The translations under genes and the position numbers were made by a program. Below are positions 35,615-46,373 of a stretch of DNA of 64,000 nt, in pieces. Below the pieces are notes generated by a model. It was not told the DNA's origin. It searched no databases and saw only the letters and a list, made by a program, of their open reading frames with translations. The number at the start of each line of letters is the position of its first letter. Position 1 is the first letter of the stretch. Origin of the DNA: Oscillatoria acuminata PCC 6304 (GTDB lineage Bacteria; Cyanobacteriota; Cyanobacteriia; Cyanobacteriales; Laspinemataceae); contig NC_019693.1 in NCBI RefSeq assembly GCF_000317105.1, positions 2,604,001 to 2,668,000 on the forward strand, in the 5' to 3' direction.

Positions 35615-35740
35615 CACTTCGCGCCCTAACTTAAAAAGCTTACATACTTGCTCATTGGTTGGGCATTACTTTATGGAAGTAACTCTAGCAGGTTCGATTC
35701 CTGCGTATGAACCAACGGCTTTCTTGACTTGCGCGAAGTG
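35615..35740 (+). ncRNA. Y-RNA-like RNA 3 (type A, tRNA-like module)
   Basis: 126 nt, closing helix identical to RNA 1. The internal fold has loop TTATGGA on TTACT/AGTAA, D arm TGCTC-ATTGGTT-GGGCA and T arm GCAGG-TTCGATT-CCTGC, ending AACCA. Begins 334 bp after RNA 1, so RNAs 1-2 and 3-4 are copies of an A-B dimer. Confidence 0.82.
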
Positions 35741-35780
35741 TTTTAATTTTCTCCCTTTCAAAACGGTTTTAATATCCAGG

Positions 35781-35907
<127 letters not shown>

Positions 35908-35952
35908 TTTAACATTTTCCGCGTTTCATCCTGCTTGCTTGTAGTATCCAAG

Positions 35953-36100
35953 CACTTCGCGCCCTAACTTAAAAAGCTTACATACTTGCTACTGGTAAAG
36001 CGCTTGATTAAAAATCGAGTACCCGAAAGGGTTTGTGGGTTCAATTCCCATGTATAAACAACGGCTTTTTTAACTTGCGCGAAGTGTTCTTTTTTTTTGT
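35953..36100 (+). ncRNA. Y-RNA-like RNA 5 (class II tRNA-like module) with terminator
   Basis: 134 nt to 36086, closing helix as RNA 1. The module is different: anticodon-like arm CTTGA-TTAAAAA-TCGAG, an extra CCC-GAAA-GGG variable hairpin as in class II tRNAs, and T arm GTGGG-TTCAATT-CCCAT. Directly after the closing helix comes TTCTTTTTTTTTG (36087-36099), so the outer stem doubles as an intrinsic terminator. Confidence 0.82.
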
Positions 36101-36120
36101 TAAATCTGCAAATCATTTAA

Positions 36121-37596
<1,476 letters not shown>

Positions 37597-37656
37597 AGGA
37601 AGTCGGATGCGCTACGGCGCATCCTGCTTATTTATACCTGTTCTACCTTGAATTTT

Positions 37657-37917
37657 ATGCAGTGTGGACTCTGCCAACGAGAGATGGAGAACCTCACGGT
37701 TCATCACCTGATTCCGAAACAAAAAGATGGCGCAAAAGGGCCGAAGGTTGATATTTGTTCAGCTTGTCACCGTCAGGTTCATGCACTTTTTGATAATGCT
37801 CGACTAGCGCAAGAACTGAATACGGTGGAAAAACTCCAGGAAGAACCTCAAATGAAGAAGTTTCTAGCTTGGGTGAGGAAGCAAAAGCCGGATAAACGGA
37901 TTAAAGTTAATCGCTAA
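37657..37917 (+). CDS. Small HNH-type zinc protein downstream of rsr
   Basis: 86 aa from ATG at 37657 (a TTG at 37648 is possible). CGLCQR...LTVHHLIPKQKDGAKG...DICSACHRQVHALFDN has the HNH layout: CxxC, catalytic HH, second CxxC-H. The C-terminal half is a helical basic tail. It lies 60 bp after rsr on the same strand and may be co-transcribed. Whether it cuts DNA or RNA is unknown. Confidence 0.78.
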   Translation: MQCGLCQREMENLTVHHLIPKQKDGAKGPKVDICSACHRQVHALFDNARLAQELNTVEKLQEEPQMKKFLAWVRKQKPDKRIKVNR

Positions 37918-38126
37918 AATTCCTGGACAGTGAAAAGGTAAGTTAGATAGTTATAAAAGGGCCTTCAACTGTCCAAGTCTAAGTTCATTACTATCAACTT
38001 ATGAAATGAGGATGAAATTACCCTATTCAATTAGTAAGAAATTGAGCTTCATACCCTAGAGGGATGTAGATCGAGGCTTTGTCATCTAAAGTTTTTATTA
38101 TTGAATTTAATGTATGGAGAGCGCTC
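37918..38126. other. Short intergenic stretch
   Basis: No hairpin or frame of note; probably the end of the rsr operon. Confidence 0.4.
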
Positions 38127-38231
38127 ATGCTTCTCAATCACGAAAAATATCAATCTAGCTTCGATGAAGCCATGACTTGTGCAGTAGAATGTAAATACTG
38201 TGCTAGATCCTGTATCGGACATATAGTTTGA
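38127..38231 (+). pseudogene. Truncated DUF326-like four-helix Cys-rich protein
   Basis: 34 codons from ATG 38127: the Cys-spaced text AMTCAVECKYCARSC matches the first helix of DUF326 copper-binding four-helix proteins, which are usually about 110 aa with three or more such helices. The frame stops at 38229-38231, so only the first quarter is left. It lies next to a DUF305 gene, a common partner in copper and silver resistance clusters. Confidence 0.6.
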
Positions 38232-38344
38232 CTCAGGCAATTGAGGCCGCATGACATCCTACAGCGAGCGCGATCTTTCAATTAGAACTTATTTAGATTA
38301 TATAAATTTCTTTTTTCATTCTTTTATTCCCACGGAGAAGACTA

Positions 38345-38923
38345 ATGAATAGCGGCCAAAACACTATGGAAGAACAGGCAGGTACTGAACGCCACGAAGG
38401 AATGGGGAGTAGTTACATCAGGTACTTTGCAATGATTGGAACCTCAATCGTTGTGATGTTTTTCTTAATGTACCTGCATTCGTACCAAATTCTAGGTCAT
38501 GCCTGGTTTAGTGAAACACGAGTCTTCATGGCACTGATCATGGGTGCTGCAATGATGGTAATTATGCTGTCATATATGCTGCATATGTATAAAAGTCGCA
38601 CTATGAACATCGCCATCTACCTAGGTGCTATTGTGCTGTTCGGGGCTTCACTATGGCTGGTACGCAGTCAGGTCACGGTGAGCGACGTCGATTATATGGA
38701 AGGCATGATTCCCCACCATTCAATTGCTATTTTGACCAGTGAGCGAGCACAGATTCAGGATCTTCGGGTGCGTGAACTGGCTGATGAAATCATCGAATCC
38801 CAGCGGCGAGAGATTAGAGAGATGGAGTGGCTGATTTCTGACATTAGAGACAACGATTTGGTTACTACACAAGCTGAGTTAGAAGCAAGACCAATGCCAG
38901 AGTTTTCGGGAGATCCCGAATAG
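38345..38923 (+). CDS. DUF305 membrane protein
   Basis: 192 aa. Three hydrophobic segments (about 25-45, 62-83, 90-107) precede a DUF305 domain with DYMEGMIPHHSIAILTSERAQI and LADEIIESQRREIREMEWLI, the His/Met-rich metal-binding helices of the family. The protein is anchored with the domain probably outside the cytoplasm. An ACGGAGAAG ribosome site precedes the ATG. Associated in other bacteria with copper handling; direct role unproven. Confidence 0.85.
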   Translation: MNSGQNTMEEQAGTERHEGMGSSYIRYFAMIGTSIVVMFFLMYLHSYQILGHAWFSETRVFMALIMGAAMMVIMLSYMLHMYKSRTMNIAIYLGAIVLFGASLWLVRSQVTVSDVDYMEGMIPHHSIAILTSERAQIQDLRVRELADEIIESQRREIREMEWLISDIRDNDLVTTQAELEARPMPEFSGDPE

Positions 38924-39360
38924 GTTCAGACTTTAGGATCAGACTTTATAAAGAAAGAAGCGATCGCCAAGAATGCCGATGTGGGAGTGGAGAAAATAAC
39001 TCAACATACAAGCATTGTTACCGTGGCTAGAGCCTATAGTCAGCTTGAGGGCTTAGGCATAATTAATTAAGGCGAGATCCAACATGAGGGTGGCCCCTGA
39101 CATGGGATCATCGGCCTCTTCCTCTTATTATAACTGATTATGTTCTTTTGCCCATCTGTACTAGCGGTTCCCATAGTTATCAGGCACGGATAGTGACAAG
39201 GAGTGGGAGCATCTTGCTCCCTATTGCTTAGGGGTCGCCAGATGCTCCCCGTCTCTTGTAGAATTAGAGAATTACCCATTCCAATCTGCAACCCCTGAGT
39301 GTTGTCTTTGATGTCTTTGAGATGGGAATGGGCGGTTTCTAGGTAAAGTGTAGGACTCGG
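38924..39360. other. Intergenic, hairpin only
   Basis: A GGGAGCATCTTGCTCCC inverted repeat at about 39206-39222. No gene recognised. Confidence 0.4.
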
Positions 39361-39738
39361 TTAATTATTGCTATAGGTATATTCGGATGTTTCACAAACG
39401 TTAATACCAGTTTGATAAACGTCCCCGGATCCAACACCTTCACCCTCTCCAAATGTTGCCATTAAGTCATAGTTACAGGTGTCTAAGCCATCTTGAATGA
39501 TAACAGTTGTACTTTCTCCTGGCATGATCACGCCATCTAGCAAAATGTCGGGTCCCCAGTCATCAGACTCTGTAGGGGAAACGTAAAAATGTGTTAAGAC
39601 GCGATCAGTTTCATTAATTAGCATAAATTCTACATCCTCAGCATCTTGAGCTTGTGCGCTATAGGTTCCTCCGGACCAAATGACGGGAACTGAGATCAGA
39701 GCCACTGCCAACATTTTGCGAACTGAATGGTTAAACAT
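39361..39738 (-). CDS. Secreted small protein of unknown function
   Basis: 125 aa. Signal peptide (MLAVALISVPVIWSGGTYSAQA, cleavage after AQA). The mature part, FMLINETDRVLTHFYVSPTESDDWGPDILLDGVIMPGESTTVII...CNYDLMATFG...NVCE, is a conserved cyanobacterial beta-sandwich-like family; two Cys residues could form a disulphide. No function known. Confidence 0.75.
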   Translation of the reverse strand: MFNHSVRKMLAVALISVPVIWSGGTYSAQAQDAEDVEFMLINETDRVLTHFYVSPTESDDWGPDILLDGVIMPGESTTVIIQDGLDTCNYDLMATFGEGEGVGSGDVYQTGINVCETSEYTYSNN

Positions 39739-40473
39739 TGTTTGATTCCTTTGGGAAAATTTAGCTGGGTGTGAAAATATTGAAGTTTAAGTGGGCCAGT
39801 TAGAAAGAATTTCATCACCTATAGAAAATCCATCGCCCTATAAGCGACTGCAATTCTCTACTCGAATGACCTCTATCTAGTCGGTATTGGGCAACAGGTT
39901 GGTAGCCTGATCTAACATTTAACCTGTGTTGCGGGACCCTAGGGAAAGGGTTGATTCTCCCTAGTAGTAGCGGCCCTTAAGACTTTGATGAGAGTTGAGG
40001 TTGGGGATATCATCCGATCGCCTGATTTTTTGCCCCTGCGATCGCTGAGGTCTCTTTCCCCGATGGGGACTGCACGAAAGTTGTTCGTTCAGTAACTTAC
40101 GCGACGGCTTCCAGTTAACCGATTTGACTCCGTTTTAGTCTATTGGCTTGCCTTGTTTTGATTTCTCTCAACTGATAACTTTTGAGAGTTATATATGTTA
40201 TGACACAAGGCTGGGGTAAATGTCAATCCAGTTTTGATTAATTTTTTGCTAACCGATTGGGAATTTATAGCCTCTTTTATAGGTAAAACATAGCTTAGAC
40301 GAGCCGTGTTTGGAAAAAGTTCGGTGGAGTTAGAGAAATTTTTGCCGAGGCCCAGTCTGACCTAATGAGGCGGGTTACGCCGTTTCTGCTTAGGACCGAA
40401 GCCTAAAACCTTGACCGAGGCCATTGGCGGCTTTACCTATAAGCCTCTATGTTTCTCACTTTCCCAATTGGCC
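39739..40473. other. 735 bp without a gene
   Basis: AT-rich, one hairpin around CTCTCAACTGATAACTTTTGAGAG (about 40166-40190). The frame at 40411 on the plus strand is a shadow of the next gene. Confidence 0.45.
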
Positions 40474-41178
40474 TTACTTGGATTTGCGATCGCCCTCGGA
40501 CTCGATCGCAAAAAACTGTTTCGTTGCTGGTGCATAAGTCCAGGAAAATCCTGCGGGGTCTTTTTCCCGACTCCAGTCCAGAAATTCGGGTTTGTTCTTA
40601 TTTTTGCTCACCGTAGTTGGATGGACCCCCAGCCGAGTTGCCAATTCAGTTTGATTCATTGGCGGTGGCAACACCACTCGGCGCTTTTTCGGGGCCACGG
40701 CTTTGGGGGCTTCCGGTTCAGCCATTGCGGGGACGCTGGCGACATCGATGGTTTGGTAGCGTTCCGGCAATTTAATGCTGGAAAAGCAGTAGACCATGCC
40801 CCCATTATCGGTGATTTCATATCCGGCGGCGAACTCGCGAGCCCGTTCCTCTAAATATTCTTGCGCTTCAGTCCCAGAAATGTCCCCATGCATGGCAAAG
40901 TCTAGGGCCGTCAGGCGTCCTTGGTTATCTTGGATTAATTGATAAAACAGGGCATTGAGTTTGGTGAGTCGCTGTTGTTCCTTTTCTTGATACTGTTTCC
41001 ACGCCCATCCCAGTCCGGAGATCACGGCGACCCCCAGCAACATTCGCCATGCCGATAATACGACGGTGACGCCGACTAAAATAGGCACCAGCACAATCAG
41101 CCGGGATTCTAGGGTTCCGGCGGTTTGGGGTGGGGTGCTAGGGTGGGGGTCACGGTTCATGTCGCGATCGGCTGGCAT
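40474..41178 (-). CDS. Membrane-anchored protein with C-terminal helix-turn-helix
   Basis: 234 aa. Two hydrophobic stretches at 24-58, then a coiled helix, a middle region (GRLTALDFAMHGDISGTEAQEYLEERAREF, YEITDNGGMVYCFSSIKLP) typical of a conserved cyanobacterial family, and a C-terminal MNQTELATRLGVHPTTVSKNKNKPEFLDWSREKDP which reads as a DNA-binding helix-turn-helix with an adjacent tryptophan-rich tail. A membrane-tethered regulator is possible but unproven. Confidence 0.65.
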   Translation of the reverse strand: MPADRDMNRDPHPSTPPQTAGTLESRLIVLVPILVGVTVVLSAWRMLLGVAVISGLGWAWKQYQEKEQQRLTKLNALFYQLIQDNQGRLTALDFAMHGDISGTEAQEYLEERAREFAAGYEITDNGGMVYCFSSIKLPERYQTIDVASVPAMAEPEAPKAVAPKKRRVVLPPPMNQTELATRLGVHPTTVSKNKNKPEFLDWSREKDPAGFSWTYAPATKQFFAIESEGDRKSK

Positions 41179-41812
41179 TTTTACTAGAGTTTGGATTCAA
41201 CCTTTGAGTGAGCATCGGCATAATTTGCCACAAGTTGCATTATTGCATCTGTGCCAGCGTTTCGTCACGGCGATCGCCATCCCAAGCCAGATTTTTCAAT
41301 GGCGGCCCTAACTAACGAGTGCCCTTTCAGGAATCAGGAGGCTTCTCTATCCCGAGATGGAAATCGAGGCAATGGAGTCAAGATCTGCCAGGGTCTACCC
41401 CAAGTTAGATTTTTGACCCGTTTTAACGCTTTATACTTAGAGTTGCCTTATCCAGGATTTGCATAATTCTAAAAACTCTTCCGGAAATTTTCTGGGGTTA
41501 GGGGCCGGACTTCCCCGGGTTAAGCCGGTGGTGATTAGCCTGGGCATAAACTCCTAGGAGAGTGAATAACATTGGGTTTCCCCCAATTTTATATCAAGCA
41601 TTTTTGTATCAATTGTAGTTCGTTCGATAGCAACAATTTGGATAAAATAATCAAAAAATAGAACTCTCTATCCCTAAGATATACCCCTAGATATATCTTG
41701 AACCCATTAATCTGAGATGCAAGAATTCATGCCTTATTGGTGATGTAAGACACCTCTTGAAATTGTTAACGTTGAACTACAAAACTAATCAACGTTTAAC
41801 AGAGAGTGTGAC
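41179..41812. other. 634 bp without a gene
   Basis: Short frames only. Contains a palindromic AAGATATACC..AGATATATCTT region near 41676-41697. Presumed promoters of the flanking divergent genes. Confidence 0.45.
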
Positions 41813-42511
41813 ATGAGTTTTTTTCCAACAAACCAACCTATTTTTTGTAAAAAACCCGATCCGAGTACCATTCAGGATTGCAAAGGATTATGGCGAATCC
41901 GGTGGAAGATGAGAGGGCGGACTATCTTCAAGCAATTTTATACCCGCATTGATCAAAGCATGATGGTTTGGGCATTGGTGACAGCAGCTATTTTCTTTAC
42001 TGCCCAATTTTTCCCGATTAATTGGACAACCCAAGCCATCGTTTGGTCTATCCTCACCCTGGCGGCAACGGCAATGATGTGTTACTTAAGCTGGTTTTGG
42101 GTGACCGTAGAAGACGTGCGATGGACCGTTTATTGGTGGGTATTCCTGATGGTGGGGGGAACGATTTTAACCGATGCAAGTATTGCTTATGGTTGGGGAA
42201 ACATTTTGATCCGTCTGTGTCCCTTGTGGTTGGCATTATGTGGGCTGGGATATGTGGGAACGGGATGGGCATTGCGATCACGCAGTACCTTATTAGGGGC
42301 AGGATTTCATTTTTTGGGGATAGGGATTTTACCGGCGTTCAGGGGATGGGAATATCTGGTTACAGGTTTGATTATGACGGGTACTTTAGTGCTGTTTTGT
42401 GAAAGACGGTGGGATATGCGTCCTCATCAGGAAGTTAAGGCAACTGCACCCGATCGCCCAGAGATGAAGGGCGATCGGCGACTGCGGGATGACTCGGTTT
42501 ACGCCGGATAA
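41813..42511 (+). CDS. Integral membrane protein of unknown function
   Basis: 232 aa with about six membrane helices (roughly 48-66, 74-95, 104-121, 132-150, 160-178, 182-198) between a basic N terminus and a charged C terminus. No recognised family or catalytic motif. Confidence 0.6.
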   Translation: MSFFPTNQPIFCKKPDPSTIQDCKGLWRIRWKMRGRTIFKQFYTRIDQSMMVWALVTAAIFFTAQFFPINWTTQAIVWSILTLAATAMMCYLSWFWVTVEDVRWTVYWWVFLMVGGTILTDASIAYGWGNILIRLCPLWLALCGLGYVGTGWALRSRSTLLGAGFHFLGIGILPAFRGWEYLVTGLIMTGTLVLFCERRWDMRPHQEVKATAPDRPEMKGDRRLRDDSVYAG

Positions 42512-43247
42512 TTGCGCCACCTCTCTACCGCGAAGCCGAATTAAGCGAAAGCAAAGTATTCACCCGGAATGAGGTCCAAAAAATGCTACTTTCATTCCCC
42601 GGTTACCCCTTTAATCCAATAACATTTCAAAGTTTGCAGATATAGTATTCTTTATAATAATTCTGCTCTCCATACTGGATTAAATCCCATTGAAAAATCC
42701 TCTTTTTTTCCATAGCCGGGAGTGGTAGCCCCACCCTGGATATCACGGTGGGGCTGCCACTTCCGGACCCTTCCTCAATTCACGGGGTCGGGAACGGATT
42801 AGGAGGACTAGGTTAGTCTTTATTCGATTCTCTCACCTCTAATTACCTACCTCTTTTTTAGGGGGGCAATTGTGACCACATTACCCCATTCCATGAGGGG
42901 ATTATCCGTTAAAATACCGAGAAACTGGGCAAGATTTGGAGTGTCAGGATTTCCTGATTTGATGTGGGCTTATTATAGCAAATTTTGGTTGATTTTTCCC
43001 AAAATAATACGCATTTCCTGACTTTATGTAATTTTGTATCGTTTTGTTGAGTTTTTTAGCATTTTGATAGTTACATCTATCCGGAGAGGGATTCTATAAA
43101 TAGAAGAACAGATCGTAAGGAAGATTTTAGGCAAAATTTCCTAAAAGACCCATCTGCGATCGCCAACTGGATGTAGAAACGCTCCCTGATTTGTTTTTAC
43201 AGCCAAAACCCTTCAATAGTTAAGTAGAATTACCTGAACGGATACCG
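42512..43247. other. 736 bp intergenic region with one inverted repeat
   Basis: GTGGTAGCCCCACC pairs with GGTGGGGCTGCCAC at 42722-42759, probably the end of the preceding gene. The rest is AT-rich and probably carries the promoter for the phosphorylase. Confidence 0.5.
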
Positions 43248-46200
43248 ATGTACGCAACCGATTGGACTATCACCGAACGCAACTTTGACCCAGCCAGCGA
43301 ACCGCATCATCAAGAAACGGTTTTTACCCTAGGAAATGGCTATCTTGGCACTCGTGGAACCTTCGAGGAAGGCTATCCGGGCGCAAAACCGGCCACCTTA
43401 ATTAATGGCCTGTATGATAAGGTCGCGATCGTCCATACGGAACTGGCAAATTGTCCCGATTGGCTGCCGATGGTGGTTTCTGTCGGTGGCGAATACTTCA
43501 GCCTCGATCGCGGCGAAATCCTGCACTACGAAAGACAACTGGATATGCGACGCGGCATTCTCCGCCGCCAAATTCGCTGGCGCAGTCCCCAGGGAAAAAC
43601 CCTGGACCTCCATTTTGAGCGGTTTACCAGTCTTGCCGAACACCATATCGCCGCCATCCGCCTCTCGGTTACCCCGGTTGATTTCTCCGATATCGTGGAA
43701 ATCCAAGCGGGACTCGATGGACACCCAGACAACCAAGGAATCAAGCATTGGAAATGGATTAATCAAGGTTTAACCCCCGTTAGAACCCCTCAATCCACCA
43801 ATTCCCTGCCCTTTTCCCTCCTCCCCTCAGAAGTGGATGGGGTCTGGATGCAGTTGTCTACATTACATAGTGGAATTGAGTTGGGAATGGCAACCCAGCT
43901 TTCTGTTAAAAACGCCCAGCAGCAACCCCTTCCGGTGTTGGCGATGACGACCCCGGGATACCCCACCCTCACCACCCGCTTTGAAGGCAACCGGGGAGAA
44001 ACGGTAACGGTGGAAAAATTGGTGACAATTTACACCTCCCGGGAAACCGAGGCCCCAACTGCGGAGGCGATCGCCAAACTGAGTCAACTCCCCGACTATG
44101 ACACCCTGCGGGATGAACATACTGCCGCCTGGGACCGCCTCTGGGAAAAATCCGATGTGGTGATTGAAGGGGACCTCAAAGCCCAACAAGCAATCCGCTA
44201 TAACCTGTTCCAATTGCTGCAAGCGGCCCCCCATCATGATAGTCATGTCAGCATTCCCGCAAAAACGTTATCGGGGTTTGCTTACCGGGGGCACGTTTTT
44301 TGGGATACGGAAATTTTTCTGCTGCCCTTTTTAAGCTACACCCAACCAGCGATCGCCAAAAATGCCCTGACTTATCGCTACCACACCCTCCCCGGTGCTC
44401 GTCGCAAAGCAGCACAGTCGGGGTATGAAGGGGCGATGTTTGCCTGGGAAAGTGCAGCTACGGGAGATGAAGTCACCCCCCGTTGGGTCCCAGATGCGGA
44501 AGGCAAAGAATTGGTGCGGATTTGGTGTGGGGACATCGAACTGCACATCACCACCGATGTTGCTTATGCTGCCTGGAACTACTGGCAAATTACCGGGGAT
44601 GACGCCTGGATGGTAGACTATGGCGCAGAATTAATCCTGGATACCGCAGTATTCTGGGGAAGTCGCGCCGAATGGAATGGCGATCGCAACTGTTATGAAA
44701 TCCGCGATGTGATTGGACCCGACGAAAATCACGATCGCGTCAATAACAATACCTTCACCAACCGGATGATGCAATGGCATCTGGAAACCGCACAAGGTGT
44801 CTTAAATTGGTTGCAGGATTTCGCACCGGATCAGGCGCAGGCATTGGTACAGCAACTGGATCTCAATGCCAAACGCCTCACCCATTGGAACCATGTCATT
44901 GAGCGAATTTACCTGCCTACTCCCTCACAGACGGGGTTAATTGAGCAATCAGAAGGCTTTTTCGCGCTCAAAGATGTGAATTTGGCGGATTACGAACCCC
45001 GTCAGCACTCGATGCAGGCGATTTTGGGAATTGAGACAACGAATCAATGCCAGATTCTCAAACAGCCGGATGTGTTGATGTTGCTGTATCTGTTGGGCGA
45101 TCGTTACGATTCCCAAACCCTGCAAGCGAACTGGGATTATTACTGTCCCCGTACCGATCACGTTTATGGATCGAGTCTGGGTCCAGCAATTCATGCGGTG
45201 TTAGCGGCGCAATTGGATAAACCGACAGAGGCGTATGAGCACTTCATGCGGGCGGCATTAGTCGATTTGGAAGATGTGCGGGGTAATGCTTGTGAGGGGA
45301 TTCACGCTGCCTCAACAGGAGGAGTCTGGCAAGCGATCGTGTTTGGATTTGCCGGAATCCGTCTGACGGAACGCGGTCCGATCGCCAATCCTCACTTACC
45401 CCCAGGATGGACTCGCCTGAAGTTCAAACTCTCCTGGCGCGATCGCTGGTATGAGTTTGATATTAAACAGGAGAGTGCCTTGGCAGATGCTCAAAAAACA
45501 ACATCTCACGGGTCCGAAATTACCGCAACAGCTTTGCGCGATAAGTTGCGCGGTGTCATCTTTGATTTGGATGGGGTACTCACCGATACGGCAGAATACC
45601 ATTATTTAGGCTGGAAGCAACTAGCGGATGAGGAGGGTATTCCCTTCGATCGCGAGGCGAATGAAGCGATGCGCGGGTTGGCACGTCGTGAGTCGCTGTT
45701 AACGTTGCTAGGCAGTCGCCAAGTTCCCGAAGCGCAAATGCAGGAGATGATGGACCGCAAAAACCGATACTATGTAGACCTAGTAGCGGAGATTGGTCCT
45801 CAAGATTTGTTACCGGGGGCGATGGAATTTTTGATGGAACTGCAAGCGGCAGGGATTCAGGTGGCGATCGGGTCATCCAGCAAAAATGCTCACATGGTCG
45901 TAGAACGGTTGGGAATTGGGCATTTGGTGCAGGCGATCGCCGATGGATACAGTGTATCGCGATCGAAACCCGCCCCAGACTTGTTCCTCCATGCTGCCGA
46001 ACTGTTGGGAATCCCTTCCTCCCAGTGCATCGTCTTTGAAGATGCCGACTCCGGGGTAGAAGCAGCCAAAGCAGCCGGAATGTTAGCGATAGGTTTAGGT
46101 CCCGTGGAACGCTTCCAGGATGCGGATTTGGTCCTGCCGTCCTTAGAGTATATCCAGTGGACGGATTTGCTGGACAAACTCGCACAAACCGCCCTGTTGT

Positions 46201-46250
46201 CTGGGGATTTAGCGGCGATCGGCGATCGGATTGGTGCCGGTTCTCTGTAA
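43248..46250 (+). CDS. GH65 disaccharide phosphorylase fused to beta-phosphoglucomutase
   Basis: 1000 aa, two enzymes in one chain. Residues 1-755 are a glycoside hydrolase family 65 phosphorylase: N-terminal beta-sandwich starting WTITERNFDP...ETVFTLGNGYLGTRGTFEE, then the (alpha/alpha)6 barrel with GHVFWDTEIFLLPF and catalytic Glu in DVIGPDENHDRVNNNTFTN. Residues about 773-985 are a HAD mutase: nucleophile in VIFDLDGVLTDTAEYHY, Ser/Lys in GSSSKN and KPAPDLF, and EDADSGVEAA. The phosphorylase should release beta-glucose 1-phosphate from trehalose, kojibiose or maltose, which the second half turns into glucose 6-phosphate. The exact disaccharide cannot be read from the sequence. Confidence 0.92.
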   Translation: MYATDWTITERNFDPASEPHHQETVFTLGNGYLGTRGTFEEGYPGAKPATLINGLYDKVAIVHTELANCPDWLPMVVSVGGEYFSLDRGEILHYERQLDMRRGILRRQIRWRSPQGKTLDLHFERFTSLAEHHIAAIRLSVTPVDFSDIVEIQAGLDGHPDNQGIKHWKWINQGLTPVRTPQSTNSLPFSLLPSEVDGVWMQLSTLHSGIELGMATQLSVKNAQQQPLPVLAMTTPGYPTLTTRFEGNRGETVTVEKLVTIYTSRETEAPTAEAIAKLSQLPDYDTLRDEHTAAWDRLWEKSDVVIEGDLKAQQAIRYNLFQLLQAAPHHDSHVSIPAKTLSGFAYRGHVFWDTEIFLLPFLSYTQPAIAKNALTYRYHTLPGARRKAAQSGYEGAMFAWESAATGDEVTPRWVPDAEGKELVRIWCGDIELHITTDVAYAAWNYWQITGDDAWMVDYGAELILDTAVFWGSRAEWNGDRNCYEIRDVIGPDENHDRVNNNTFTNRMMQWHLETAQGVLNWLQDFAPDQAQALVQQLDLNAKRLTHWNHVIERIYLPTPSQTGLIEQSEGFFALKDVNLADYEPRQHSMQAILGIETTNQCQILKQPDVLMLLYLLGDRYDSQTLQANWDYYCPRTDHVYGSSLGPAIHAVLAAQLDKPTEAYEHFMRAALVDLEDVRGNACEGIHAASTGGVWQAIVFGFAGIRLTERGPIANPHLPPGWTRLKFKLSWRDRWYEFDIKQESALADAQKTTSHGSEITATALRDKLRGVIFDLDGVLTDTAEYHYLGWKQLADEEGIPFDREANEAMRGLARRESLLTLLGSRQVPEAQMQEMMDRKNRYYVDLVAEIGPQDLLPGAMEFLMELQAAGIQVAIGSSSKNAHMVVERLGIGHLVQAIADGYSVSRSKPAPDLFLHAAELLGIPSSQCIVFEDADSGVEAAKAAGMLAIGLGPVERFQDADLVLPSLEYIQWTDLLDKLAQTALLSGDLAAIGDRIGAGSL

Positions 46251-46301
46251 ATTCAGGTTTCAGTTTTCGGTTAACTCTTGAATTGGGTTGACTCTGTAAA
46301 G

Positions 46302-46332
46302 AAGACACGGCAAACAAAGCCGTGTCTTTTTG
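46302..46332 (+). terminator. Intrinsic terminator
   Basis: AAGACACGGC-AACAAA-GCCGTGTCTT followed by TTTG, between the phosphorylase and the next gene. Confidence 0.8.
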
Positions 46333-46373
46333 TTGTAAAATTTCAACGCTAAACTTGCAAGGGTCAAGGTTGT

